A DNA stretch of 64,000 nucleotides from CAYNKA01 sp964397655 (lineage in GTDB: Bacteria > Spirochaetota > Spirochaetia > DTKZ01): contig CAYNKA010000011.1 of assembly GCA_964397655.1 (NCBI GenBank), positions 78,118 through 142,117 of the forward strand. Reading direction: 5' to 3'. Below are positions 42,137 to 50,648 of the stretch, piece after piece. Both the position numbers and the translations under genes were made by a program. The notes under the pieces were generated by a model that was not told where the DNA came from, ran no database searches, and saw only the letters and a program-made list of their open reading frames with translations. Position 1 is the first letter of the stretch. The number at the start of each line of letters is the position of its first letter.

Positions 42137-42809
42137 TGCGGGGCTCCCGGTTCGGTTCGCCGGTGAACGCCTTGAGGGCCGCTCCGTGATTCCGGGGCAT
42201 GGTTACGAGAACGAGCCGGTCGCCCGCCATGAGGTCGTCGTCGCCGGATGGAACCGTCGCCGCGCCGTTCCTGACGATGGCCGACACGAGCGCGTTCTTC
42301 GGCAGGTGGATGTCCTTGATGCGTTCGCCCAGCACGGGAGAATCGTCGGCGAGGACTATTTCCGTCACGTTCAGGCTGCCCTCCGCCACGGGGACGTAGC
42401 CGGATACCTGTTCCGCGAATGCCCTGTGCTCGATGAGACCGGCGAGGATTTCCGTGGTCGAGAACGCGTGGATGCCGAGCTTCACGAAAACATCGACGTT
42501 GTCCGGATCGTTCGCGAGGGCCACCGTCCTCGGGACGCCGAACCCCAGAGCCGCGAGCTGGCAGATGACGAGGTTGTCCTGATCGCTCGGGGTTATGGCC
42601 AGGACGGCATCCGCCCCGTCCGCGCCGACCTCCGCGAGCGTTCTCTCGTCGCTCGCGTCGCCGAACACGACGAGGGATCGCAGTTCTCGGGCCAATCGGA
42701 CGCACTCCTCCTCGTTTCCGTCGATGACGACGGTGTCGTACCCTTTCGCCGCGAAGATCCGAGAAAGGTGAAGAAGGGAAGGTCCCTCTCCGGCCATGAT
42801 GACTTTCAT
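42129..42809 (-). CDS. trkA: TrkA-type RCK protein (TrkA-N plus TrkA-C)
   Basis: A 226-residue protein with a Rossmann-like N-terminal domain (KVIMAGEGPSLLHLSRIFAAKGYDTVVIDGN) and a C-terminal RCK_C domain (~145-215). The glycine motif GEGPSLLHL is degenerate compared with GLGxxG, so nucleotide binding may be altered. It starts with an ATGA overlap with the upstream one-domain TrkA gene. With that protein it could form a split or heteromeric gating ring for TrkH (inference). Confidence 0.87.
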   Translation of the reverse strand: MKVIMAGEGPSLLHLSRIFAAKGYDTVVIDGNEEECVRLARELRSLVVFGDASDERTLAEVGADGADAVLAITPSDQDNLVICQLAALGFGVPRTVALANDPDNVDVFVKLGIHAFSTTEILAGLIEHRAFAEQVSGYVPVAEGSLNVTEIVLADDSPVLGERIKDIHLPKNALVSAIVRNGAATVPSGDDDLMAGDRLVLVTMPRNHGAALKAFTGEPNREPRNA

Positions 42810-43246
42810 GGTTGTCCCTCCCGGTTTTCCGCTCTGCCGGGTCCCGCAGCTTCGAGGAACTTCTCCGCCGCTATGAAAGTTTGGCAGATGGTTTCCACAC
42901 CCAGCATTGCGTAGAGTCCCGTCTTGCGTGGATCGATCGAACGCGCGATGACCCTCGGCACGCCGAAGATCCTTTTCGCGATCTGCGCCGACATCAGGTT
43001 GGCGTTGTCCTCGTCCGAAGCGGCTACGAGGATATCGGCCTCGTGGAGTTTCGCCTCCCTGAGCACCTTCATCCCGGTCGCGTCGCCGCTCAGGCGGAAA
43101 CCGCTGAAATCGATGGACAGCCGTTCGAAAGCCGAGTCGTCCCGGTCGATGACGACCACGGAATCGCCTTTTTTACTGAGTTCCTCGGCGACGTAGGAAC
43201 CCAGGCTTCCGCAGCCTATGACGACGACGTATCGGTTCCTATTCAT
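42806..43246 (-). CDS. Single-domain TrkA-N protein
   Basis: A 146-residue protein consisting only of the TrkA-N (RCK-N) Rossmann domain: YVVVIGCGSLGSYVAEELSKKGDSVVVIDRDDSAF with an intact GCGSLG motif. The TrkA-C domain is missing, and the C-terminus is a short Gly/Arg/Glu tail. Its partner gene overlaps by 4 bases and carries both domains with a degenerate glycine motif. This pairing suggests that one partner binds nucleotide and the other supplies the C-domain. GGAGGGACGGA precedes the ATG. Confidence 0.87.
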   Translation of the reverse strand: MNRNRYVVVIGCGSLGSYVAEELSKKGDSVVVIDRDDSAFERLSIDFSGFRLSGDATGMKVLREAKLHEADILVAASDEDNANLMSAQIAKRIFGVPRVIARSIDPRKTGLYAMLGVETICQTFIAAEKFLEAAGPGRAENREGQP

Positions 43247-43934
43247 TCCGTCCCTCCTCCCCGCTTTCCCCGTCGAAGGCGATATCTCCCGATTTTTTCC
43301 ACGAGGTGGAACGTTCGAGATTGGCCTTCGCGGGTTTAAAGGTCGGATCTATCTCAAGCGCGGCGCGAAAGAACCTCTGCGCTTCGATGGAATCGCCCCG
43401 GATCTCGTGCAGCGCTCCGATGAGGTTGTAGGCCTCGGGATGGGATGGAGCGATCCCTATCGCCCTTTTCACGGTTCCGAGGGCGTCCTCGAAAGACCTC
43501 CTGGTGATCTGCCGCTTCGCGAGTTCGACGAGGCTGTGGTAGTCGTCGACGGAAGACTCGTCCAAGTCCTCCCTGCGCATGGCCTGGAGGCTCATGTCCC
43601 GGATCTCGACCGGGCTGAACGGTTTTTGGATGAAGTCGACGGCGCCGAGTTTCATGGCTTCGACCGCGGATTCGATCGTCCCGTGGGCGGTGATGATCAC
43701 GACGACCGTCCTAGGACGGGCTTCCTTGATCCGCCGGAGAGTCTCGATGCCGTTCATTCCCGGCATCTTGAGGTCAAGGAAGACCAGGTCGTACGGGCGT
43801 TCTTCGATCTTTTTCAGGGCTTCCTCGCCGTTCACCGCGGTTTGAATCTCGCACCCTACCGGTTCGAGAGCCTGAGAAACGGTGAATCTGATGTTCTTCT
43901 CGTCATCCACGACGAGGATGGATTTCCTGTTCAT
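43239..43934 (-). CDS. Response regulator with TPR-like C-terminus
   Basis: A 231-residue protein. The receiver domain (1-~120) has Asp9/10, phosphoacceptor Asp54 in LVFLDLKMPGMNG and Lys in FIQKPFSPVE. The C-terminal ~90 residues contain a tetratricopeptide-like pattern (EAYNLIGALHEIRGDSIEAQRFFRAALEIDPTFKPAKANLERS), not a DNA-binding domain. It therefore acts through protein contacts, perhaps with TrkA/TrkH. It overlaps the end of its cognate kinase gene by 32 bases and the next TrkA-N gene by 8. Confidence 0.9.
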   Translation of the reverse strand: MNRKSILVVDDEKNIRFTVSQALEPVGCEIQTAVNGEEALKKIEERPYDLVFLDLKMPGMNGIETLRRIKEARPRTVVVIITAHGTIESAVEAMKLGAVDFIQKPFSPVEIRDMSLQAMRREDLDESSVDDYHSLVELAKRQITRRSFEDALGTVKRAIGIAPSHPEAYNLIGALHEIRGDSIEAQRFFRAALEIDPTFKPAKANLERSTSWKKSGDIAFDGESGEEGRNE

Positions 43935-45771
43935 TTTTCCCTCCTATGGGACGGACGGGAATCGTGAAGGTGAAGGTGTTGCCCTTTCCCTCGGACGATT
44001 CCATCCAAATGGCGCCTCCGTGGGCGCGAACGATTTCCTTGCAGATTGAGAGCGCGATTCCGGCTCCGCCGGGATCGATGCCGTCCATGTGGACGAAGGT
44101 CTGGAACACCTTCGCGTGATATTCCTCGGGGATCGCGGGGCCGTCGTCCTTGACCGCGATGTGGACCCGGGGGCCGACCAAGCGGGCCGACAAGGCGACT
44201 TCGCCTCCTCGGCGAGCGTTTCTGATCGAGCTCGCCATGAGAGTGGACACGACCCACGTGATTTTGCCTTCGTCGAGCGTCACATCCGGCAGGTCGTCGT
44301 CCGAATTCGCCGTAATGCGGACCTTCTTGGATTTCGCCTGTTCAAGAAGACCGTTCACCGCCTGATCGAGAACGGTTCGCAGACGCATCGTCTTGAATTC
44401 CAGTCCGATCATGCCGGCCTCGACGTTGGAAATGTCCAGAAGGCCGTTGACCAGTGCTTTCAGCCGGTTGACCTCCTCGTCGGCCGTTCGGAGCAGGGCG
44501 AGTTCATTCTCGTCCAGCTTCCGGCTCGACCTCTCCAACAGGATTTCGATGCTCATCCCGAGCCCGGTGAGCGGCGTCCTGAGCTCGTGCGATGCGGCCA
44601 TGATGAATTCGCCTTTCAGCCTCTCGACCTCTTTCAAACGGGTCACGTCCTTGAGCAGCAGCACCGCTCCCCGGAGTCCTCGGTCCCCTCCCCGTATGGC
44701 GGTCGCCGAATAGAGATAGTGCAGGAACCGACCCTTCTCTTCGATGGAAATGATCCTCCTTTCGTCGGGGATGTCGGCCGGCCTGCCCGTTCTTACGATC
44801 TCCCCGATCAACCTGCAGACCTCGGCATCGGGAAAGATGTCCTCGCAGTGCAAAGCCGGAGAAGGGCTCGGATCCGATCGTATGATGGAGCGGGCGGCCG
44901 GATTGATGCCGACGATCCGCAGTTCATCGTCGAAGATGATCAGGCCGTCCGCTATGCTCGAGAGGACCGCCTCGCTCTTGTTCTTCTCCGAGAGAATCCT
45001 GTCGACGTTCATTTCATGGTAGGTCGCGAGCTTTTCCGCCATCGCGTTGAATTCCGCGCTCAGGCTTCCGATCTCGTCCCCGGTCGGATCGGAAATCCGG
45101 GCGGAATAATCGCCGGAGGATATGGTCCTGGAAGCGTCCATGAGGCGCTTCAAGGGGCGGACGATTCTCTCCGCAAGGACGAGACTGAAGAGGAGGGCCG
45201 CGAGCAGGGCCGCGGAGGCAGCCGCGGCGGTCGATCTGACCGCACGGCTTGCGACTACGGATGCCGTTTCGCTCGCGGCGTACATCGTCGTCTCGTTGAG
45301 GCGGAGGAGCCGCTCGCAGGCATCGCGCACCTCGCGGGAGGCCGGGGCTACGCTTCTTTGGTAATCGATCCTGAGCATCGCGGGGTCCGAGGGGACGTTT
45401 CGGACGAGCCTCGACGTTTCGCGACGATACCGCAGATAGGAGGAATCGATCGCCGATACGATCGCTGATTCTCCTTCGATGGTGATGTTGTCCTTCGCCC
45501 TGCCGAGCCATTCGTGGAACGTCGCCTCCTCCATGCGAAGCGATGCGGAGACGTCGGGACGATCCTTTTCGAAGAGAAGAATCCCGTTGTTCTGCCGTTC
45601 GAGGGACTCGAGCATCTTCTCGGCCGCTCGAATGCTCCTGTAGTTCTCGCGGAGGATGGCGTCCGCCGCCTTTCCCAGCGTCAAGAGGTTTTCCACCGAC
45701 CAACCTATGACGAGGCACATGATGAAGAACGAAAAACCGTAGCCCAGGAGTATTTTCTTTTTCAGATTCAT
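43903..45771 (-). CDS. Membrane PAS histidine kinase (potassium module 2)
   Basis: A 622-residue kinase, paralogue of the one at 38609 along its whole length: helix 1 (~8-30), periplasmic sensor, helix 2 (~180-202), HAMP, PAS (~262-375), HisKA with His395 in MAASHELRTPLTG, and an ATPase domain with AIPEEYH and GAGIALSICKEI. The G2 box reads GGAGIALSI where GxGLGL is usual, and DDGPAIP replaces DxGxGI, so the ATP site is somewhat degenerate. The start at 45771 is chosen by alignment with the paralogue. A sigma-54 promoter lies 34-50 bases upstream. Confidence 0.9.
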   Translation of the reverse strand: MNLKKKILLGYGFSFFIMCLVIGWSVENLLTLGKAADAILRENYRSIRAAEKMLESLERQNNGILLFEKDRPDVSASLRMEEATFHEWLGRAKDNITIEGESAIVSAIDSSYLRYRRETSRLVRNVPSDPAMLRIDYQRSVAPASREVRDACERLLRLNETTMYAASETASVVASRAVRSTAAAASAALLAALLFSLVLAERIVRPLKRLMDASRTISSGDYSARISDPTGDEIGSLSAEFNAMAEKLATYHEMNVDRILSEKNKSEAVLSSIADGLIIFDDELRIVGINPAARSIIRSDPSPSPALHCEDIFPDAEVCRLIGEIVRTGRPADIPDERRIISIEEKGRFLHYLYSATAIRGGDRGLRGAVLLLKDVTRLKEVERLKGEFIMAASHELRTPLTGLGMSIEILLERSSRKLDENELALLRTADEEVNRLKALVNGLLDISNVEAGMIGLEFKTMRLRTVLDQAVNGLLEQAKSKKVRITANSDDDLPDVTLDEGKITWVVSTLMASSIRNARRGGEVALSARLVGPRVHIAVKDDGPAIPEEYHAKVFQTFVHMDGIDPGGAGIALSICKEIVRAHGGAIWMESSEGKGNTFTFTIPVRPIGGKNEQEIHPRRG

Positions 45772-45804
45772 TCGTCGAATTCCGTTCATAGGCCCGATGA
45801 ATAT

Positions 45805-45821
45805 GTGCAATTCCGATGCCA
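45805..45821 (-). promoter_or_regulatory. Sigma-54 promoter of the module 2 kinase operon
   Basis: The minus strand reads TGGCATCGGAATTGCAC. GG and GC are 10 bases apart, and the -12 TTGCA is perfect. It sits at the same distance before the kinase ATG as the promoter of module 1, and GGAATTGCA/CGAATTGCA are nearly identical. Confidence 0.88.
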
Positions 45822-45885
45822 AGACGGGGAAAACGGGATTTCAGCGGATTTTCAATTCAGGAGGGCGACGCAGACGGCGAAGATC

Positions 45886-45899
45886 ATGCAGAATGCAAT
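45886..45899 (-). promoter_or_regulatory. Candidate activator site of module 2
   Basis: ATGCAGAATGCAAT forms a partial dyad (TGCA/TGCA) and matches the centre of the inverted repeat at 40602-40628. It begins two bases after the NtrC-like stop codon, about 75-85 bases upstream of the sigma-54 promoter. Confidence 0.55.
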
Positions 45900-45901
45900 G
45901 T

Positions 45902-47260
45902 CTACAATTCGTAGGTCTTTCTTTTTCGCCAGAGCGTGGCCTGGTCGATGCCCAGGATGTCGGCGGCTTCCTTGAGCGATGGGGTCTTCGCGATAATCCG
46001 GCGGATGTGCATTTCCTCGATCGCCTGAAGCGGTACGGGGTCCCCGATCTTGGGAGAGGCGGATGTCGCCGCGACGGCGGCGGTCATGTCCTGCTTGCCG
46101 ATTTTCGGGCCGTTTCCGAGGATGACCGCCCTTTCGATGGCGTTTCGGAGTTCGCGGACGTTGCCCGGCCAGGAATACTGCGACAATGCGGCCTCCACCT
46201 CGTCGTCGAAACCGAGAATCGATTTGTGGTTCGTTCGATTGAAGAGGAACAGGAGGCCTTTCGCCATGGGGACGATGTCTTCCGGCCGTTCTCGGAGAGG
46301 GGGAATCGTCAGGCTTATGACGTTGAGGCGGTAATAGAGGTCCTCCCTGAACGCGCCCTCGGCGACGCGCTTCTCGAGGTCGGCGTTCGTGGCGGCGATG
46401 ATCCTGACGTCCGCGCGTCTGGCTTTGGAGTCGCCGAGCCGCTCGTACTCCTTGTCCTGGATGAAACGGAGCAGCTTGGCTTGAACCGGCAGCGCCATGT
46501 CCCCGATCTCGTCGAGGAAGAGTGTTCCTCCCTCGCAGGTCGCGATCCGCCCCGGATTGTCCTTCACGGCACCGGTGAAGGCCCCCTTCGCGTGTCCGAA
46601 AAGCTCGCTTTCCAGGAGTTCCGCCGGAAGGGAAGGACAGGAGACGATCGCCATCGGCTTGCCGGCCCTGGGGCTCCAGCGATGGATGGCCCGGGCGAAC
46701 ACCGACTTGCCGGTGCCGCTTTCGCCCCGGAGCAGGATGATCGCCTCGGATGCCGCGGCTTTCTTCGCGGTCTCGATGACCATCTGCATCGCGGGATTCC
46801 TGCTCTGGAGCTGCCCCTCCGGCTCCATCCTCTGCAGGCTTTCCGAAAGTACGGCTATCTCGTTCTCCAGTTTGCGTATCCTGCCGATGCGGCGCGTCAT
46901 GAGCCTGATCTGTTCCGGGGTGAAGGGCTTGTCGATGTAGTCTTCCGCGCCGCGCCTCATGGCTTCCACGGCGCTGCCGATGGACGCGTGGGCCGTGATG
47001 ATGACGATCTTGGTCCACGGCGATTCGGCGGCGAAGACGGAAACCAGATCCATGCCGTCGTCTTCGCCGAGCCTAAGATCGATGAAGGCCATGTCGAAGA
47101 CGCGGAGCCTGCTCTCGGTCAGAGCCTCGTCCTTGCTTCCAACGGCGATGACTTCATGGCCCTCCCCCGCGAGGCAGTAGGCCAGGGTTTTGCGGATGTT
47201 CGCGTCGTCGTCGGCGACGAGGATGGAGAGCTGGAATTCGTCTTCCTTTCCCTCGGTCAT
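45902..47260 (-). CDS. NtrC-family sigma-54-dependent response regulator
   Basis: A 452-residue activator. The receiver has phosphoacceptor Asp61 (FDMAFIDLRLGEDDG). The AAA+ domain has Walker A GESGTGKS (179-186), GAFTGA (226-231) contacting sigma-54, Walker B GGTLFLDEIGDM (244-255), and RIIAATNADLEKRV. The C-terminal Fis-type helix-turn-helix reads SLKEAADILGIDQATLWRKRKTYEL. The start is ATG 47260. It is encoded directly upstream of the module 2 kinase, with the putative enhancer right after its stop. It is the natural activator of both sigma-54 promoters at 45805 and 40508 (inference). Confidence 0.93.
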   Translation of the reverse strand: MTEGKEDEFQLSILVADDDANIRKTLAYCLAGEGHEVIAVGSKDEALTESRLRVFDMAFIDLRLGEDDGMDLVSVFAAESPWTKIVIITAHASIGSAVEAMRRGAEDYIDKPFTPEQIRLMTRRIGRIRKLENEIAVLSESLQRMEPEGQLQSRNPAMQMVIETAKKAAASEAIILLRGESGTGKSVFARAIHRWSPRAGKPMAIVSCPSLPAELLESELFGHAKGAFTGAVKDNPGRIATCEGGTLFLDEIGDMALPVQAKLLRFIQDKEYERLGDSKARRADVRIIAATNADLEKRVAEGAFREDLYYRLNVISLTIPPLRERPEDIVPMAKGLLFLFNRTNHKSILGFDDEVEAALSQYSWPGNVRELRNAIERAVILGNGPKIGKQDMTAAVAATSASPKIGDPVPLQAIEEMHIRRIIAKTPSLKEAADILGIDQATLWRKRKTYEL

Positions 47261-47403
47261 GCGGTAATCTTCCCGCAGCCGCCCCAAGGAGTCAAGGGGA
47301 TGGACGAGGGAACGCTTAAAGGCTGCGGATGCGGGCGACGCGGAACACCTGCCTCGATTCGCGCCCGGGCGGGTTTCGGCGTCCGCCCTTCCCCAATTTA
47401 AGA

Positions 47404-47417
47404 TTGACACGTTTCAA
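47404..47417 (+). promoter_or_regulatory. Candidate LacI-type operator and -35 of the sugar ABC operon
   Basis: TTGACACGTTTCAA is a near-palindrome around a central ACGT, the shape of a LacI-family operator, and its first six bases are a consensus -35. The -10 is unclear: TAGTAT at 15 bases or TATGAT overlapping are the options. A LacI-type regulator is encoded at the far end of this gene group (51345-53546). Confidence 0.5.
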
Positions 47418-47476
47418 TTTATGATAGTATGCTTTGCTTGTTGTTTCGAATCCAGAACCTTGAAAGGGAGGAATGC

Positions 47477-48802
47477 ATGAAAAAGAAACTCTTCGTTGCG
47501 TTCGCGGTCCTGAGCCTCTTGGCCGCAGGGAGCCTGAGCGCAGGCGGATCGAAGGAGGCGAAGGCCGACAAGAAGATCGAGCTCACCTTCTTCTATCCGG
47601 TGCAGGTAGGAGGGCCTCTCACCGCTCTCATCGACAAGATAGCCAAGGATTTCTCCGCCGAGAATCCGGACATCGTGGTCAAGCCCGTCTATACCGGAAA
47701 CTACGACGACACGGTGGTGAAGATCCAGACCGCCATCCAGGGGAAGAATCCGCCGGATTTCTTCATCAACCTCGCGACCCAGCGGTTCTCCATGGCCTCC
47801 TCGGGAATCGCGATGCCCCTGGACGACCTCATCAAGGCGGACGGGGCGGAAGGCAAGGCCTACATCGAAGACTTCCTGCCCGGCTTCATGGAGGATTCCT
47901 TCGTCGACGGCAAGATTTACAGCATCCCCTTCCAGAGGAGCACGATGGTCCTCTTCTACAACAAGGACGCGTTCGCGGAAGTCGGCCTCGATCCCGAGCA
48001 GCCTCCCAAGACCTGGGCCGAGATGGTTTCCTACGCGCAGAAGCTGACGAAGCGCGACGCCTCCGGAAAGGCCGTCCGCTACGGCGTCGGCATCGCTCTC
48101 AACTCCGGCTCCGCCCAATGGGCGTTCACGGGTTTCGCGCTTCAGAATTCCTCCGACGGCAAGAACCTCATGAGCACCGACGGCAAGAAAGTCTATTTCG
48201 ACACTCCCGAGAACGTCGAGGCGCTCCAGCTCTGGGTCGACCTCCAGAGGAAATACAAGGTAATGCAGGAGGGCATCGTCCAGTGGACCGACCTCCCCGG
48301 ACAGTTCATCGGCGGAACGGTTGCGATGATCTACCACACGACGGGCAACCTCACCAACATCAACAAGAACGCCAAATTCAAATTCGGCACCGCCTTCCTG
48401 CCGGGTTCCAAGCGCGTGGGCGCGCCGACCGGCGGCGGCAACTTCTACATAACGAAGGGACTCGCTCCCGAGCGGGTGCAGGCCGCCTGGAAATTCATCA
48501 AGTTCGCCACGTCCGCCGAGCGTCTGGCCCAGTGGAACCTCGACACCGGCTACGTGGCCCCGAGAAAGTCCTCGTTCGACACCCAGCTCATGAAGGATTA
48601 TTGGGCCAAGGTTCCCCAGGCGGCGGTGGCGTTCAAGCAGATTCCCTACGCGAAGCCGGAGCTCACGACCTTCGAGGCTTCCAAGATCTGGCGCATCCTG
48701 AACGACAACATCCAGTCCGCTATCACCGCCGAAAAGACCCCGGCCGAGGCGATGAAGAACGCCCAGGCCCAGGCGGAAGAAGTCCTCAAGAGATACCAGT
48801 AA
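47477..48802 (+). CDS. Sugar-type ABC transporter substrate-binding protein
   Basis: A 441-residue extracellular solute-binding protein of family 1 (UgpB/MalE-like). The signal peptide ends at SLSAGGSKEA, the spirochaete style without an obvious lipobox Cys. The core includes IDKIAKDFSAENPDIVVKPVYTGNYDDTVVKIQTAIQGKNPPDFF, FVDGKIYSIPFQRSTMVLFYNKD and TGGGNFYITKG. GAGG lies just before the ATG. The sequence resembles glycerol-3-phosphate or oligosaccharide binders; the ligand cannot be fixed. The two permease genes follow. No ATPase gene is present, so a shared MsmK/UgpC-type ATPase is needed. Confidence 0.9.
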   Translation: MKKKLFVAFAVLSLLAAGSLSAGGSKEAKADKKIELTFFYPVQVGGPLTALIDKIAKDFSAENPDIVVKPVYTGNYDDTVVKIQTAIQGKNPPDFFINLATQRFSMASSGIAMPLDDLIKADGAEGKAYIEDFLPGFMEDSFVDGKIYSIPFQRSTMVLFYNKDAFAEVGLDPEQPPKTWAEMVSYAQKLTKRDASGKAVRYGVGIALNSGSAQWAFTGFALQNSSDGKNLMSTDGKKVYFDTPENVEALQLWVDLQRKYKVMQEGIVQWTDLPGQFIGGTVAMIYHTTGNLTNINKNAKFKFGTAFLPGSKRVGAPTGGGNFYITKGLAPERVQAAWKFIKFATSAERLAQWNLDTGYVAPRKSSFDTQLMKDYWAKVPQAAVAFKQIPYAKPELTTFEASKIWRILNDNIQSAITAEKTPAEAMKNAQAQAEEVLKRYQ

Positions 48803-48842
48803 TCGCTCCCCGGGTTTACAATTGAATCGGGACGGATGCGGC

Positions 48843-48864
48843 GCGGCCCCTCGACGGGAGCCGC
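48843..48864 (+). other. Intercistronic hairpin after the binding-protein gene
   Basis: GCGGCCCC pairs with GGGAGCCGC (one A bulge) around a TCGAC loop. There is no T-run, so it is more likely an RNA-stabilising or partial attenuating structure than a full terminator. It would allow more binding protein than permease. Confidence 0.45.
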
Positions 48865-48906
48865 CGCCTCCGCCCCAAATCGCGAGGAAGGGAGGACGGT
48901 CCGGTC

Positions 48907-49806
48907 ATGAAAGCCGCTCATACGAAACTGAACGGAGAGATAAGGAGAAACCTCAAAGCCTGGATTCTGCTCGCACCCGCCATGGTGTTTCTGCTCATGT
49001 TCACGGTCTTTCCGATCGTGCGGAGCTTCTACGTCGGACTCACCCAGTACGAGTTCGGCATGCGGGAGCCGGTCTTCATCGGGCTCAAGAACTACGCCGA
49101 CCTCGCGAAATCCGAGCTGTTCTGGAAGGTGATGGGGAACACCGTCGCGTTTTCGCTCATGACGGTGATCCCGAGCATGGTCGTCGGTCTTTCCCTCGCG
49201 ATCGTGGTGAACGGGAAGCGGAAGGGAGTGGGGTTCCTCAGGACGGCCTTCTTCTACCCGGTCGTGATGCCGATGATCGCGATCGCGAGCATTTGGCTGT
49301 TCATCTACATGGCCGACGCGGGCATGTTCGACCAGCTCGTCATCTCGCTCGGCTTCAAGCCCATGCAGGTTCTCTCCGACAAGGACCGGGTGCTTCCCGC
49401 GATGTCGGTGATGTACGTCTGGAAGGAAGCGGGATATCTCATGATCTTCTTCCTTTCCGGTCTGCAGAACATTTCGGGCGAGATGTACGAGGCGGCCTAC
49501 CTGGACGGAGCCAGATGGTGGACGGTGTTGCGCAGGATCACCCTGCCTCTCCTCGGGCCGACCATCCTGTTCGTGTCGACCATCGCTCTCACCAACAGCA
49601 TCAAGCTGGTGGACCATATCGTGATCATGACCGAAGGCGCCCCGAACAACGCGAGCACCATGCTGCTCTACTACATCTATCAGCAGGGTTTCATCTTCTT
49701 CGATCAGGCCAAGGCTTCGGCTCTCACCGTGATCATGCTTGCGATCATGCTCGCGATCTCCATGATCCAATTCGTGAACGCCGACCGGCGAATCTTCTAC
49801 CGGTGA
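48907..49806 (+). CDS. Sugar ABC transporter permease (UgpA/MalF-like)
   Basis: A 299-residue inner-membrane permease with six helices. Typical motifs are WILLAPAMVFLLMFTVFPIVRSFYVGLTQYE and the EAA loop MYEAAYLDGARWWTVLRRITLPLLGPT. It forms half of the channel with the next protein. The ATG at 48907 has GGAGG 10 bases upstream. It is followed by the second permease after 14 bases. Confidence 0.92.
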   Translation: MKAAHTKLNGEIRRNLKAWILLAPAMVFLLMFTVFPIVRSFYVGLTQYEFGMREPVFIGLKNYADLAKSELFWKVMGNTVAFSLMTVIPSMVVGLSLAIVVNGKRKGVGFLRTAFFYPVVMPMIAIASIWLFIYMADAGMFDQLVISLGFKPMQVLSDKDRVLPAMSVMYVWKEAGYLMIFFLSGLQNISGEMYEAAYLDGARWWTVLRRITLPLLGPTILFVSTIALTNSIKLVDHIVIMTEGAPNNASTMLLYYIYQQGFIFFDQAKASALTVIMLAIMLAISMIQFVNADRRIFYR

Positions 49807-49820
49807 GACGGAGGACGGAC

Positions 49821-50633
49821 ATGCGCAAGGACAGAAATACGCTGCTTACCGCCGTCGCCTTCGTCGCAGCCGTGGTATGGCTGGTGCCGCTCGTGTGGAT
49901 GCTGGAGACCGCGTTCACGAAGGCCTCTTTCACCATGGGCCTGTTCCCGCAGGGCAATCCGACGCTGGAGAACATCGTGTACGTCTGGAAGAACGTCCCC
50001 TTCGGACAGTACTACCTGAACACGATCACCATCGTCGTCTGCACCTACTGCGTCCAGTTCGTCACCATGACCATGGCCGCCTACGCTCTGGCGATGCTGA
50101 AGTTCAAGGGCGAGAAGATCGTCTTCATCGTGATCTTCATCCAGCTCATCATCCCGAACGACGTTCTCATAAGCCCCAACTACATGATGCTGAGCGACCT
50201 CGGCCTGACCGACTCCAAGCTCGGGATCATGATCCCCTTCTTCGGGAGCGCCATGGGCATCTTCCTCCTCAGGCAGATGTTCAAGACGATCCCCCTGGCG
50301 CTCTCGGAAGCCGCGGTCATCGACGGATGCTCCACCTTCCAGATCATCCGGCACATCTTCGTCCCGAGTTCGAAGACGGCCTACATTTCGTTCGCGCTGG
50401 TTTCGGTGAGCTATCACTGGAACAATTTCCTGTGGCCGCTCATCGTGACGAATTCGCCGGAAAACAGGACCTTGACGGTCGGACTCGCCATCTTCGCGAA
50501 ATCGAAGGAGGCGGTCATGCAGTGGGCCAACGTGTGCGCGGCGACCTTCGTCATAAGCGCGCCGCTCGTGCTGACGTTCTTCGTCCTCCAGAAGAAATTC
50601 ATCAACAGCTTCGTGAGTTCGGGGATCAAATAG
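49821..50633 (+). CDS. Sugar ABC transporter permease (UgpE/MalG-like)
   Basis: A 270-residue permease with six helices and the EAA loop LALSEAAVIDGCSTFQIIRHIFVPSSKTA. It ends YHWNNFLWPLIVTNSPENRTLTVGLAIFAKSKEA, typical of UgpE/MalG partners. GGAGGACGGAC precedes the ATG. The stop is 15 bases before the metallo-beta-lactamase-fold gene, so the hydrolase is likely cotranscribed. Confidence 0.92.
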   Translation: MRKDRNTLLTAVAFVAAVVWLVPLVWMLETAFTKASFTMGLFPQGNPTLENIVYVWKNVPFGQYYLNTITIVVCTYCVQFVTMTMAAYALAMLKFKGEKIVFIVIFIQLIIPNDVLISPNYMMLSDLGLTDSKLGIMIPFFGSAMGIFLLRQMFKTIPLALSEAAVIDGCSTFQIIRHIFVPSSKTAYISFALVSVSYHWNNFLWPLIVTNSPENRTLTVGLAIFAKSKEAVMQWANVCAATFVISAPLVLTFFVLQKKFINSFVSSGIK

Positions 50634-50648
50634 GAAAAGGATGGCGAG

